From positions 1 through 64,000 of the forward strand of contig JBBHKE010002184.1 of the NCBI GenBank assembly GCA_037447655.1: a stretch of DNA of 64,000 nt. Reading direction: 5' to 3'. This DNA comes from Zygnema cylindricum (lineage: Eukaryota; Streptophyta; Zygnematophyceae; Zygnematales; Zygnemataceae). A model generated the notes under the pieces. That model ran no database searches, had not been told where the DNA came from, and saw nothing but the letters and a program-made list of their open reading frames with translations. The translations under genes and the position numbers were made by a program. Below, one piece after another: positions 46,519 through 56,815 of the stretch. How positions within the stretch are numbered: the stretch's first letter is position 1; the number at the start of each line of letters is the position of its first letter.

Positions 46519-47031
46519 TGAAAGATAACAAACCAAACAATGAATACACAACAAAGAAAGTATTCCTCCAAAATTTAATATATTAAATACAACCAAAGTA
46601 CAAATCTCCTTTAGCTGCTGATCTTTCTACGCCTCCATAGTAACTACACCTCCACAAAGATAGATAAACCACTAAGTTCCAACAAGTATATATATATATA
46701 TATGTATACAACTAAAACGTGTAAGAGTAAACGCGCCGAAATATACGACCAACAACTGCGAACCGGCTTGAACTACACGGTATGACTAGAAAAGTCAACC
46801 GTGAATCGACTTCAACTACACGGTACGACTAGACTTTACGTGAACCAAAACGACCAAATACTTTCCACGTCACTTGTACGGTACGACTAGAATTTAAACG
46901 AAATGAAACAAACATACAATTTCTACGTCACTTCCAGTATCTAGCGACGGAACTACTTCGTCGCTGGTCGTCGCTACTTAGCTACGAGAATGTCTCGTTG
47001 ATAAATGAGTTCTCAGTACTTAATCCTTACA
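46519..47031 (-). repeat. LTR of element C (3' side)
   Basis: Plus-strand TGAAAGATAACAAACC to TTAATCCTTACA, so on the element strand TG...CA. The outermost ACTTAATCCTTACATTCCC is duplicated at 47044-47063, moving the purine tract away from the LTR edge. Contains a (TA)n run at about 46686 and GCGACGG/TTCGTCGC hairpin near 46936. Confidence 0.8.
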
Positions 47032-47335
47032 TTCCCTCTCTTACTACTTAATCCTTACATTCCCCCATTTTACTAAGACACTAAAAGCCCCCTCTTACTC
47101 CATGCCCACTAACTTCTTTCCCATTTCATATACTTCTTTCAATATTGCTTTGGTTTACATATCACCAGCTTGCTCTTCTGTAGGTACAAACACAAATTCA
47201 AATTCTTTTTTTCGAAACTAAATCTCGAACAAAATGCCACTGAATTTTAATGTGTTTTGTGGGCTTATGTAAAATAGGATTTTTACTAAGTGCAATTGAA
47301 GACATGTTATCACTTAATATTTGCATGCATTCTTT

Positions 47336-47629
47336 TTACACTCCAACCTCTGATAGAAATTCCTTAATCAACACGGCATTCTTCGCAGCATGACATGCGG
47401 CCACATACTCCGCCTCCGTAGATGAGAGTGCCACAGTAGGTTGCAACTGGGAATTCCACAAGATGGCTCCTCCTGCAAGTAAAAACACATATCTTGACGT
47501 AGACCTTCCTGTATCATGGTCCCCTCCATAGTCGGCATCACAATAGCCATAACAGCTTAAGCTCTCATTTTTTCTATAAACAATTCGAAGACTAAGGGTT
47601 CCAGCACAAAATTTAAAGATTCTTTTCAC
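47336..47629 (-). pseudogene. Copia RNase H of element C
   Basis: GYCDADYGGDHDTGRSTSRYVF, ILWNSQLQPTVALSSTEAEY and AACHAAK are the standard copia RNase H blocks including catalytic Asp and Glu. The C-terminal part (NKNPVFH..TKHI) continues towards 47100 with frame breaks. Confidence 0.9.
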
Positions 47630-47940
47630 TGCCTCCTAATGTACCATTTTCAGATTACTACAATACCAACTAACCACACTCGTTACGACACTAACGTCTG
47701 CCTTGTTCCGACACTCGAATACATCAAGCTTCTAACCGCCTCTCTATACGGAGCTTTAACCTCTAGACTTTTAACAAAGTTAGAATTTTTGTCAAGAGGA
47801 TCAAAAGGAGTTTAAAGTGGCTTACAATCTAAAAACCCAAATCTTTCTAATACCTCTTTTGCATATTTTTCTTGGCTTAACTTAATATCCCCGTTCCTCC
47901 TCTTTTGAATCTGAATTCCCACAATGTATTGTGCATCCCC

Positions 47941-48480
47941 TTAACCTGTAATTCGAAAATATTTTTTAAATTCAATATTCAATTCTCCAAGTAGCTCTAA
48001 GTTCTGAGAGGTGGAAATAAAGTCATCTACGTATACACTAAAGATTATCATGTTCCAACCTTCTCCCGAAATATACACTCCACAATCTACAGTAAGCCTT
48101 TTAAATCCCAAAATTAGTAGAACCTTGTGAAGCTTATAGTTCGATGTTCTCGGTGTCTGCTTTAAACCATACCAGGCCTTCCACAACCTCCATTCCTATG
48201 CCTCCTCATCTAATTCACCTTTTAAAAAGGTCGTCTTTACATCCATCTGTTGGATGTGCATTCCTTTCGCCGTCGCCATCGCAATAATTGCACGTAATGA
48301 ATCGAACTTAACTACATGAGCAAAAATCTCTGAGTAATCAATCCATTCTTTTTGCTGAAAGCCATTACATAGTAATCGTGCCTTATACTTAAGAATTTCT
48401 CCTAAAGCTCATGTCTTTGTTTTAAAAATATCCAATTTTAGTCTATCGCCTTTTTACCAACCAGTAAATCTACTATTTCA
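47941..48480 (-). pseudogene. Copia reverse transcriptase of element C
   Basis: QMDVKTTFLKGELDEE (about 48250-48206) and, after a TAG, LWKAWYGLKQTPR, then catalytic VYVDDF (about 48032). Downstream the frame is lost at 47941 (TAA). N-terminal fingers are decayed. Confidence 0.88.
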
Positions 48481-48496
48481 AAACACTCATTTGATT

Positions 48497-49250
48497 TTAC
48501 AGAATTAAAATCTTTGATAAACGTCGGTTTCCACTTCTCCTCCCATTCGTCCGAGTCTCGAGCCTCTTAATATGATTGAGGATCGGTAGACCGATTTTCT
48601 GTAAATGCCTTTCATAAGAGGAAAGATTCCGCCCTTCCTTCTTTAATTTCAAAAATTGCCCTTTGGTAGCTAGTTTGCTTTTTATATGACTCTCCAGGTG
48701 AAAATCGTCTCGGTGCCTTCCTTTTAGTTGATCTCTTACTTCTCCGTACGTCTTGTGCAAATTCCTTATCCGAATCACTGTTCTCAATCTTGTCATCATC
48801 CTTTTTCTCTAGGGGTGTCTCTTCTGATGTCACGTTCTCTCTTCAGATGTAGTGCGAGTGGGTGATTCTCTGATGACCTTGTCTCCTAGTGATTTGGTGT
48901 TGCTAAGCTTATGTGTCGAAACTTTCTCTAAAGGTTTCTCTACAAATCGCACATTTTTTTTCGTCTCTCCCTCCATCAAAACTTCTTCCTCTTCCTCCAC
49001 TTCTCTAGTGAAATTCTCTTAATGATTGTCCTCCTCATAATCTTTAGCCCGTTAGGACTCATTAGCTCCTTTCACCATCCATTCCAAGTTCTCATTAAAC
49101 TCCACATTTTTGGACTCTTTAACCCTTGTAGTAACTGGGTTGTAAATCCTATACTGCATTAAGTTCTCAGTATATCCCACAAAATATCTTTCTCATGACC
49201 GTGTAACAAATTTTCCCTCCCGATTTCTTTCCTCTATGTATCTCATAGCC
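48497..49250 (-). pseudogene. Integrase-to-RT linker of element C
   Basis: Acidic Glu/Asp/Lys-rich frames (EETPLEKKDDDK...; DKEFAQDVRRSKRSTK) broken by several stops, followed by the RRSKR basic cluster that precedes RT in many copia elements. Parallels 60416-61106 in the second element. Confidence 0.6.
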
Positions 49251-50096
49251 TCACATCGCCAAATCCTTTGGTGTTTTACCGTAGTTATTTGTCCACTCCA
49301 AAGTTCTTTCGGTGTTTTGTTGCCCAAAGCAGAGTTTATTCTCTTGTTTGTAACTTGGTTAGCCGCCGTGATTACTTCTCCCTAAAGACGATGTGTGAGT
49401 TTTGTTGTATGGAGCATGGCTCGCACCATCTTTTACAATATCCGATTTTTCCTCTTTGCTATTCTTTTCGATTGTGGGGGATAAGAAGCCGTGAACTACT
49501 GTTTAATCCCCGTCTCTTTACAATATTCAGCGAAAGCAAGAAATTCACCTCCACGGTCCGAGCGTACCACCTTTACCTGCCTCCCACTTTCCCTCTCAGC
49601 AATAACCACAAAGTCTTTAAATGTTTCTAGGGCGTCTAACTTAGCTTTTAAAAGATACACCCATGTCTTCCGGCTGAAATCATCAACTATCACCATAATG
49701 TATTTATATTTTCCAATGGTTTCTAGATGTGTGTCCCCACAAAGATCTACATGGACTAGATCTAGAGGGGCATTCGCTTTGAATTAAAGATCTTTCACCG
49801 GATGAAGGCTTCCTTTTATGCTTCGCTTTTGTACATCTTACACATCCAATGACCTTCTCTCCTGTCGCCACGTCTAGTCCTCGAACCGCACCATGACAAA
49901 TCATCTCCTTAATGTTACTCTTTGAAGTATGACACATACGATGGTGCCGCAACGTAAGGTCCTCCTTGTTGACCTCTACCAAATGGAGATGACCTTCTTC
50001 ATCCGCCGTCCTATTTTCTGGTTTTCTCCAAATCAACCTACTTTGCATATTTTGAGTCACAATGCCCTCTGCAAATGGTCCCGTTTTACTACTCAA
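49251..50096 (-). pseudogene. Copia integrase of element C
   Basis: GAG-pre-integrase with LRHHRMCH ... CVRCTKAKH at 49840-49990; core VDDFSRKTWVYLLK (49696) and VRSDRGGEF (about 49560); the Glu block and NRTSQ-type C-terminal part lie below 49496 in a different frame. Confidence 0.85.
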
Positions 50097-50141
50097 AATG
50101 ATTCTACCTCCTTTTATGCATGTGGCTCTTCCTCCTTTCTT

Positions 50142-50400
50142 CTAGAGTTGTGGGACACTTAAGATATTAATGCACCCTCGCGGATTATAAAGCACATTGT
50201 TAAAGCATACTCTATTGACTCTGGTTTTCCCTTCCCTATCTTGTGTCGGTAGATCCAACCGTACTGTTCTCACTGTATCGATGACCATCATCGAACCATT
50301 AGCCACTATGATGGATTTTGGTATAGTGAGTTTTCTAATGTCACGAATAGTCATGGATCTGAACACATGTGATGTGTAGCACCTGAGTCTATGATCGAAT
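50142..50400 (-). pseudogene. Copia protease of element C
   Basis: IIDSGATHHMC at about 50395-50365, then ANGSMMVIDTV and FNNVLYNPRGCINILSV, the copia protease-to-integrase segment. Confidence 0.82.
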
Positions 50401-51743
50401 TGTTAAATTTTCCCTTACTCTCCTTGCCTCGTGTGTGAAATAGGATATCCTCCTTCTTTTCGTGTTATTCCTCAATAAATTAAACGAAAAGTTCTTGATC
50501 CTCTCCCATTGGCCCATCCCCAACAAAGTCCCCTTACTTGATGAGTTACTTCCACTTCCTCCACTTCCTCCGCCGCTAAATTGTCCCTCTCTGCGACTGC
50601 TTCCCTTGTTTTGATAACAACCGCGACTAGTGTGTCCCCATTTATGACAGATGTTACACTGTTTGCTTTTGTCTGGGCATTCAAATGAGCCATGCCCAGT
50701 CTCATTACAATTGTAACATGTCATCTGAGAGGTATCACGTAGATATGAGCCTCTCCCTGGGCCCTGTGACCTGCCTCCTCGTCCACGAGGTCCACCTCCT
50801 CTCCCCTTAGATCCCCTAAAGTTGTAAGCTCCTCCGTCATCCTCCTTTTGATAACTCGGATCAGATGACCCTTTATTTTCTCCTTTTGATGTTTCCTTCT
50901 CCTTCTCTGTACTCTTCAAGTGGTTAATAGCGTAAGCCATTGTCGGTTTTTCTCGCCCCTTGATGACCTCTTTTGCTACCGTAAACTTGCTTGGAAGACT
51001 CCTCATGAAGACCAACAACCTCTCTTTTTCTGTAGGGAAGTTATTGAGTGAGTTAAGTTGTTCTATGATAACATTAAACCTTTTGACTCCATCATCAATG
51101 CACTTGTTCTCCTTCATTCTAAACCCAATATACTCTTCAAAGAGATAATTTTCATTTGCCTCAAATCCTTTTTCAAACGCATTTTGCAAAGCGGTCCAAC
51201 AATCATAAACCCTATCATGAGTTAGAAGATGTTCATGCATAGAACTAGCACAACTTTGTATTAGTGCGGTGGAGGACGCCATATCTTTCTTGTCCCACTT
51301 CTTTGCTCCGGCTTGATCCTCGGAAGGGTCCGGTGGTGTTTCTTCCCCGATAACGATGTCCTAAAGTTTTCTCGGTGTGAATGCTGCTCCTCGAATATAT
51401 CTCTTCCGAATTGCATAGTTGGAACCCGTGAAGACAATGGTTTTATTAAACACTTTAAGATCATCATCGACGCTCTCCTGCTCTTCCTCATAAAGTTTAG
51501 ATTTCCCCTTTTTTTCTTTTATTTCTTTGAATTGTGTGAGTCTCTACTTACACCTCCATCTCCATCATCTCCTTGTATTTTGAGAAACTCTTGAAAGCGT
51601 TCAAACATTCCCTCGTCCATCTTCACATTTTTCTCCCCCCATTCGTCAAACTCGTCATATTGTGTCCCTGTAATTCCTCCTCCACTAACTCCCCCACTAG
51701 CTCCTCCACTACGTTCCACCGCGGATTTCCCTTTCTCCGCCAT
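50401..51743 (-). pseudogene. Copia gag of element C, two zinc knuckles
   Basis: ATG at 51743 (MAEKGKSAVERSGG), Gly-rich then acidic N-terminal region, a TAG near 51362, then the UBN2-type capsid (CWTALQNAFE, GFRMKENKCIDDG, FMRSLPSKF), a Gly/Arg-rich stretch and two knuckles, CYNCNETGHGSFEC and CNICHKWGHTSRGC. The longest uninterrupted part is 50389-51282. Confidence 0.88.
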
Positions 51744-51767
51744 ACCTGCAAGCGTTGTCGGTAACCC

Positions 51768-51780
51768 GCTCTGATACCAA
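51768..51780 (-). other. Primer-binding site of element C
   Basis: On the element strand TTGGTATCAGAGC follows the 5' LTR directly: the standard plant copia site complementary to the 3' end of initiator tRNA-Met. Confidence 0.9.
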
Positions 51781-52274
51781 TAGAAAAATAGCAAACAAAA
51801 CAATGTATACACAACAAAGAAAGTGTTCCTCCAAAGTTGAGTATATTAAATACAACCAAAGTACAAATCTCCTTTAGCTGTTGATATTTCTACGCTCCAT
51901 AATAATCTACGCTTCCAAAAAGATAACTCTACTACGAAATCTCAGCAAATATATATTTACATGACTAAAAAACACGTGGCGAAGTATACGGCCGACAAAA
52001 GGTAGTCGTCCTAAGTTAGTTGATCAACAATGAAAGTCAACTACCAACCGACTTGAACTACACGGTACGATTAGAACTTAAGTGAACGGAAGCGACCAAA
52101 CAATTTCCACGTCACTTCTATAGTACGGCAAGAACTCACGCGAAACAAAACTAACAAGCAACTTCTACGTCACTTCAAATATCTAGCGACGAAACTACTT
52201 CGTCGCTGGTCGTCGCTACTTTAGCTACGAGAATGTTTCGTCGCTAAGTGAGTGCTCAGTACTTAATCCTAACA
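51781..52274 (-). repeat. 5' LTR of element C
   Basis: Element-strand TGTTAGGATTAAGTACTGAG ... TTGCTATTTTTCTA, ending at the primer site; the terminal CA has mutated to TA. Contains perfect hairpin GCGACGAA (52186-52193) / TTCGTCGC (52199-52206), present in all three LTRs of the family. Confidence 0.88.
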
Positions 52275-52292
52275 ATTTCAATGTGTTTACTA

Positions 52293-52502
52293 CACAATGT
52301 ATTGTTATTAGTGTTAATAATTTTTTTGCCACTTTTTCCCCGTGCACACAGGTCTACTTTTCGATTTGAGATCGCCAGTCGGAAGGGGGAAAATCTTCCT
52401 GTTCAATTGCAACCGCCAGATAATCAATCCGATAAGTATGCACGGAGAAGATGTGCTTTCAGTTGCATAACAACCGTAACAGTGATAGCGATACACAATG
52501 TA
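52293..52502. mobile_element. Family T hairpin element next to the LTR
   Basis: TACACAATGTATTGTTATTAGTG on the left and ATAGCGATACACAATGTA on the right; interior blocks (CCGTGCACAC, GAGATCGCCAGTCGGAAGG, AATCTTCCTGTTCAATTGCAAC) align with the 4070-4283 element. Arms have diverged. Confidence 0.65.
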
Positions 52503-53962
52503 CTTCAAGAGGCTTTTCATGACCACTTTCCCCACGTCGGTTTGGGGTCGCGACACAAGGAGGGCGTGCCCCCGCTTGTTGATTTTTAGAAGCCTTCCGG
52601 CAGTGTCCGACCCGTTATTGTGGGGGAAGTCTTTGTCTTGCCGGGTAGTTAGATTAACATGTCTACAACTTCAAATAAATTATAGAAATTCTCAATATCA
52701 CCTTTTCACAACATTAGTTATTTTGGCGGTGCTACTAGTGAAGGTTATGTGGTGGTTGTCTACATTATAGGACACCCTGTTTGGGCGCTTCCCCGAGTCT
52801 ACATTGCTACTAATCATCGTACAATCATTTTTTGCAAGCTCGAACATGCGTCCCTTTAGATGACAAAATATTTCCTATTGTTTGTCTTTTAGTTTTAGAC
52901 CCAACCCCTTATTTTTTCTGATGGTTGGACGAGCGGGTGACGTTCCGGCTTTGGGATTGGCAACCAACTCCAAGGTGACCCTCTAAGAGTTTCTAAAGAT
53001 ACAAGCTCTAAAGACCACCTTTACAAGTAGTTTGTTCCCTCCTTTTGCCAATAGCACGTACATTGTTGGCCCGCCTATTCCATTTGTTTCCACTTTCTAT
53101 CGATTCGCCGAACGACTTTCAAAGACATTGACTTTTTATTGAAGTTTACTATATGCGCCGCACCACACGCTTCCGTCCAGTTTCTCTTTCTTTTCCAATT
53201 TCGCGTTTCCACTCCTCAAAAAGAGCACACAATTTTTCGTACATTTTTGTACATCCCGTACAATAAAAAGTACAATATTTGCGAAATATACGAAACAAGC
53301 GAGTACCATGTAGTTTTCGGAAAAAAGTTGAAATCCGTACGAATTGGAAACAACTATGGACGTAAGTGACTGCGCGCCACCATAATAGTCACTGCGATGA
53401 TCGATTCCCTTTCGTTATTACACATAGAGACACTTAAAACCGCGTCCGGCAGATTCGCGTCAAAATACGGACGAAGTTCGCTAACAGTAAAATACAAAAG
53501 TAAGTTAGGTCAGTTTTGAAGTACACGGGGACACAACCGTCACAGTTATTGTCGACATACTAAAAGTCACAAACGTAAGTTCCTATTTCGTCATTACACA
53601 GCGACGCTTGAAAACCGTTTCGGGCGGATCGGCGCTAAAATACAAACTAAGTTCGCTAACACTAAAATACAAAGTAAGCCCGATAAGTTAAAAGCCCATG
53701 GAGACATGTCAGTAGTTAATGTCATAAGTACATCGAGTCGTTGCATGCGTGCCACGTAGCAGAAACGATAAAGTGACGGATCTGCATAGTATGAAAACTT
53801 GTACTTTAGTGTACCGATAGCTGTCGTACGGCGAAGAAAACCTTTTCTGGTTCGTTACTTCCTGTCACGTCACCCCATGTTCGTGGACGTCCATATATAT
53901 ATTCTCGTTTCCTAAAACACTCTCCACCTCTCTCTGTCTCCCCTCTCTCCCCCCACCGGCGC
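52503..53962. other. Spacer, no supported gene
   Basis: Two related segments, about 53400-53510 and 53580-53690, share TAACACTAAAATACAAA(A)GTAAG-like and CGTTTC/GCGTC-GGCGGATC-like phrases, so an imperfect 180-bp duplication is present. Short ORFs lack domains. Confidence 0.45.
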
Positions 53963-54203
53963 CATGGCTTTTTTTGGTCTTCCAAGAAGCAACTAACCGT
54001 TGCTGTTTCCTCCACCGAATCCGAATATATGGCTGCCACTCATGCCACCAAGGAGGCGATCTGGTTACGCTTTCTCCTCTCCAATCTTCAATTTCCACAA
54101 CCCTCCCCGACTGTCATCTTCAGCGACTCCCAAGGTTCCCTTGTCCTTATGGGCAATCCAGTACACCATCAAAGGACGAAACATATCGACATTCAGTCTC
54201 TCA
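53963..54203 (+). pseudogene. Copia RNase H fragment of a different lineage
   Basis: FFWSSKKQLTVAVSSTESEY, MAATHATKEAIWLR and NPVHHQRTKHIDIQ match the C-terminal copia RNase H. It is on the plus strand, has no adjoining RT, and its residues differ from those of the minus-strand family (which has ALSSTEAEYVAACHAAK), so it is a separate insertion remnant. Flanks are CT-rich (53915-53955) and unrelated. Confidence 0.85.
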
Positions 54204-54379
54204 TCTTTTTCATGTTTATATTTTCTGATTTTTGTATTTTTTTTTTTTTGTTTGTAGTTTAACTTTGTTTTTCATTTGTTTTGTCTTTTCTTGGGGGTGG
54301 GGGGAAGCAGCTTCAAATTGACGCGAGTGTCTACGATGAGAAGATAATGGATGACGTGACGTGGTGCTCCCAGCTGTTG

Positions 54380-55262
54380 GAGGAGGAGGGAGTGGTAGTG
54401 ATTCCAGGTGAGAGAGACTGAGGGAGAGGGAGAGAGTGGAGGAGGGAGTGGTGGTGATTCTAAGTGAGAGTGTTAACATTATTCCTTTGTTAGAATCTTC
54501 GAACTAGCCATACCTTTGTTAATAACGCAAACCGGTATTCCAGTTTGCGTTATCTAGCTAGTTAGAGCAGTCTAGCTTATGCTTTTCACCTAGCTCAGTT
54601 TTCTGTTCTTTCAGTTTCTGTTTTAGTTTCAGTTTTATGTTTTTGTTATCTATTTCTGTTTTCTACTCCTGGAGCTTCTTAGAAGCGCACACTGCAGCCA
54701 CTGTAGTTTCTCTCACAATTTCTGCCAGTAGATCTGATCCTTAGCTCTCACTGACACCTAAGGATCCAATCTCTGCCTTTTCGGCAAATGAGCCAAGTGA
54801 CCCTTTAGAGTTACATAAGCTCCCGAGATCTTGAAAAGTCATACTACTGACTTTCTCTCGTCTACTTAAACAACAACTCCGTATTGTTCACTACCAATTA
54901 AGAAATACAATTGTCTTTCTCTACCTTTGTCCTTTTCTGCATTTATCTTCTCTCCTACTTTGTCCGCTGCCATGTCATCTAATTTTATAGAGAGAGAGGG
55001 GGAGAGGGAGTGAGAGGGAGAGAGTGGAGGAGAGAGTGGTGGTGATTCCAGGTGAGAGCAACAGGGAGAAAAAGGGAGAGGGAGGGAGAGAGTGGAGGGA
55101 GTGGTGGTGATTCCAGGTGAGAGAGACAGGGAGAGAGGGAGAGAGTGGAGGGAGTGGTGGTGATTCCAAGTGAGAGAGGGGAGGAGGGAGAGGTAGGGGG
55201 AGAGGGAGAGAGTGAGAGAGTGGAGGAGGGAGTGGTGGTGATGCCAGGTGAGAGAGAGAGGG
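54380..55262. repeat. GA-rich minisatellite around GGTGGTGATTCCAGGTGAGAG
   Basis: Units of roughly 60-70 bp (GAGAGTGGAGGAGGGAGTGG followed by TGGTGATTCCAGGTGAGAG) at 54390-54470 and five or so from 55015 to 55250. Unrelated sequence at 54472-54987 splits the array. The Pro/Leu/His ORF on the minus strand is its translation. Confidence 0.8.
54472..54987 (+). mobile_element. Possible LTR/leader insertion within the minisatellite
   Basis: Starts TGTTAACATTATTCCTTTGT, contains the inverted pair AACGCAAACCGGTATTCCAG/TTTGCGTT near 54525-54552, and ends near CTGCCATGTCATCT. TG start and about 500-bp length fit a copia solo LTR or LTR plus leader, but no clear CA end, primer site or target duplication is seen because the flanks are repetitive. 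Confidence 0.4.
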
Positions 55263-55605
55263 GGAGAGGGAGAGAGAGGGAGAGGGGTGTTGCTCTGTTG
55301 TATTGGAGGGAGAGTTATTGTTAGGCAGTGTCACTCCCATGTTTCTCCCTCTCTTCCCCTCCTCCTTTCCCTCCTTGTTGCTGTTATGTCATCCTTCGCC
55401 TCTTCATCACCCATCATCGTATCCTTTTCCCTCCCCCACCTCTTAATCCTTCCCTCCCCTGTTTGTTTTTATTGTTTCCCCGTCCTTTTTCTTACGTTTT
55501 CCCCCATTTTTTTTCCTAGACAGGTACTGCTTTTCGGTTTCCGGGATTTGTTCGTCTTATGTTCGCCCTTCCGAGAGAGCCCCTTAACGAAGCTTGGGAT
55601 CGAAT

Positions 55606-55785
55606 CAAGTCTTTTTGTAACCGACATTCTGTAAGAAAGATGTAGTGATATCTGGGGAAAAGAGAAAAAGAAGGAATTTGAGTCTTTTTGTTACCGACAG
55701 ACTGTGAGAAATATGTATTTTTTTGGGAACATGAGAAAAAGAAAAAGATCGAGTCTTTATGTGACCGACAGTGTTTAAGGAAATA
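55606..55785. repeat. About 73-bp tandem repeat, three degenerate units
   Basis: GAGTCTTTTTGTTACCGACA-type starts at about 55607, 55680 and 55752, each followed by TGTGAGAAA-like and a GA-rich tail. Confidence 0.75.
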
Positions 55786-56815
55786 AAGGACTGATCTTTG
55801 TGGTGAAAAAAGGAAAGGGTGGAGAAAATGATTAAGAAAGGAAAAAGGATCAAGAAAAGAAAAAAAGAAAAGATAAGGAAATAATAACAGAGTGATTTTT
55901 GGGGGAAAAGTAGAGAAGGGTGAAGGGAAAAAGTTAAAGAAGGTTCAACAGCAGGAGTGAGTTTTGGAAAAAGAAGAGAAAGGGAAAAAGGGAAAGAGAT
56001 GAAGAGAGAATGATTGAGTGGTTTTAGTGAATATAAATGAAAGGAAGAAGATGAAGAAAGAGAATTGAAAAGATGAAGAAGGCTGGTTGAATATCAGAAA
56101 GAAGAAGAAGGTTGGAGGAGAAAGTGGATCGAAAAGACAGGAGTAAGGGTAAAGGTGAAAGGAGGAGAAAGAGAAGGAGAAGGAAGAAGGAAGAAGGGAG
56201 GGATGAGACTGGTGACTGGAGAAATGGGAAATGCGGAAGGTAAGGGAAAAGTCGAAAAGAGGAGTGAGAGAGAGATGAAAGAAAAAAAAAAAGGAAAGAT
56301 GGAAAAACAAAACCTACAACGGTTTTTTTTTTTTTCAACGTTTCTTTTTCCTTTTTTCCTTTTTTCAAAAGCGTAGATGATTGTAGAATATGTGTGTTGG
56401 AACAGGGAAATAAAAGGGGTAAAGCCCATTTTTATAAACATAAGAAAATGGGAAATTTTGTACATAATTTTTTCTGTGGCTCTGACCATTAAATGTGTAG
56501 CGGGTTTTTCTAAATTTGTCGGTAAGAAGAATAAGTGGTGTAGAATGAGTGTGAGATAGAGGAGAGGAGAGGGAGACGAGAGGAGAGAGGGTGAGAAGGA
56601 GAAGAAGGGAGAGAGGGAGAGGGAGAGTTAAGGGGGGTGGTAGGAGAGTGAGCAGAGGGAAAGGGGGCAAGTGAAAGGGAACAAGAAAATTAAAGGGAGG
56701 GAGGAGAAAAAGCGGAGGGAAAGAGGGAAATTGGAAGGGAAGAAGAAGGGAAAAGGGAGAAAGGGGAGGGAGGGTTGGAGGAAGGGGGAGAAGAGGGAGG
56801 TCATACAGTTGGGGG
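55786..56815. repeat. GA-rich low-complexity region
   Basis: About 1 kb of purine-rich plus strand (GGAGAGAGG, GAAGAAGAAGG), with a poly-T/poly-A inversion at 56280-56370. The many Ser/Phe/Leu ORFs on the minus strand are compositional. Confidence 0.75.

Larger units (their letters stand above)
46519..52274 (-). mobile_element. Ty1/copia retrotransposon (element C), near full length, degenerate
   Basis: 3' LTR 46519-47031, 5' LTR 51781-52274, primer site 51768-51780 and all copia domains in order on the minus strand. It shares its family with the element at 58493-63431. The two LTRs differ a lot, the 5' LTR is visibly closer to the LTR at 58493, and flanking pentamers differ (ATGAC left, ATTTC right), so the two halves may come from different insertions joined by recombination. 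Confidence 0.88.
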
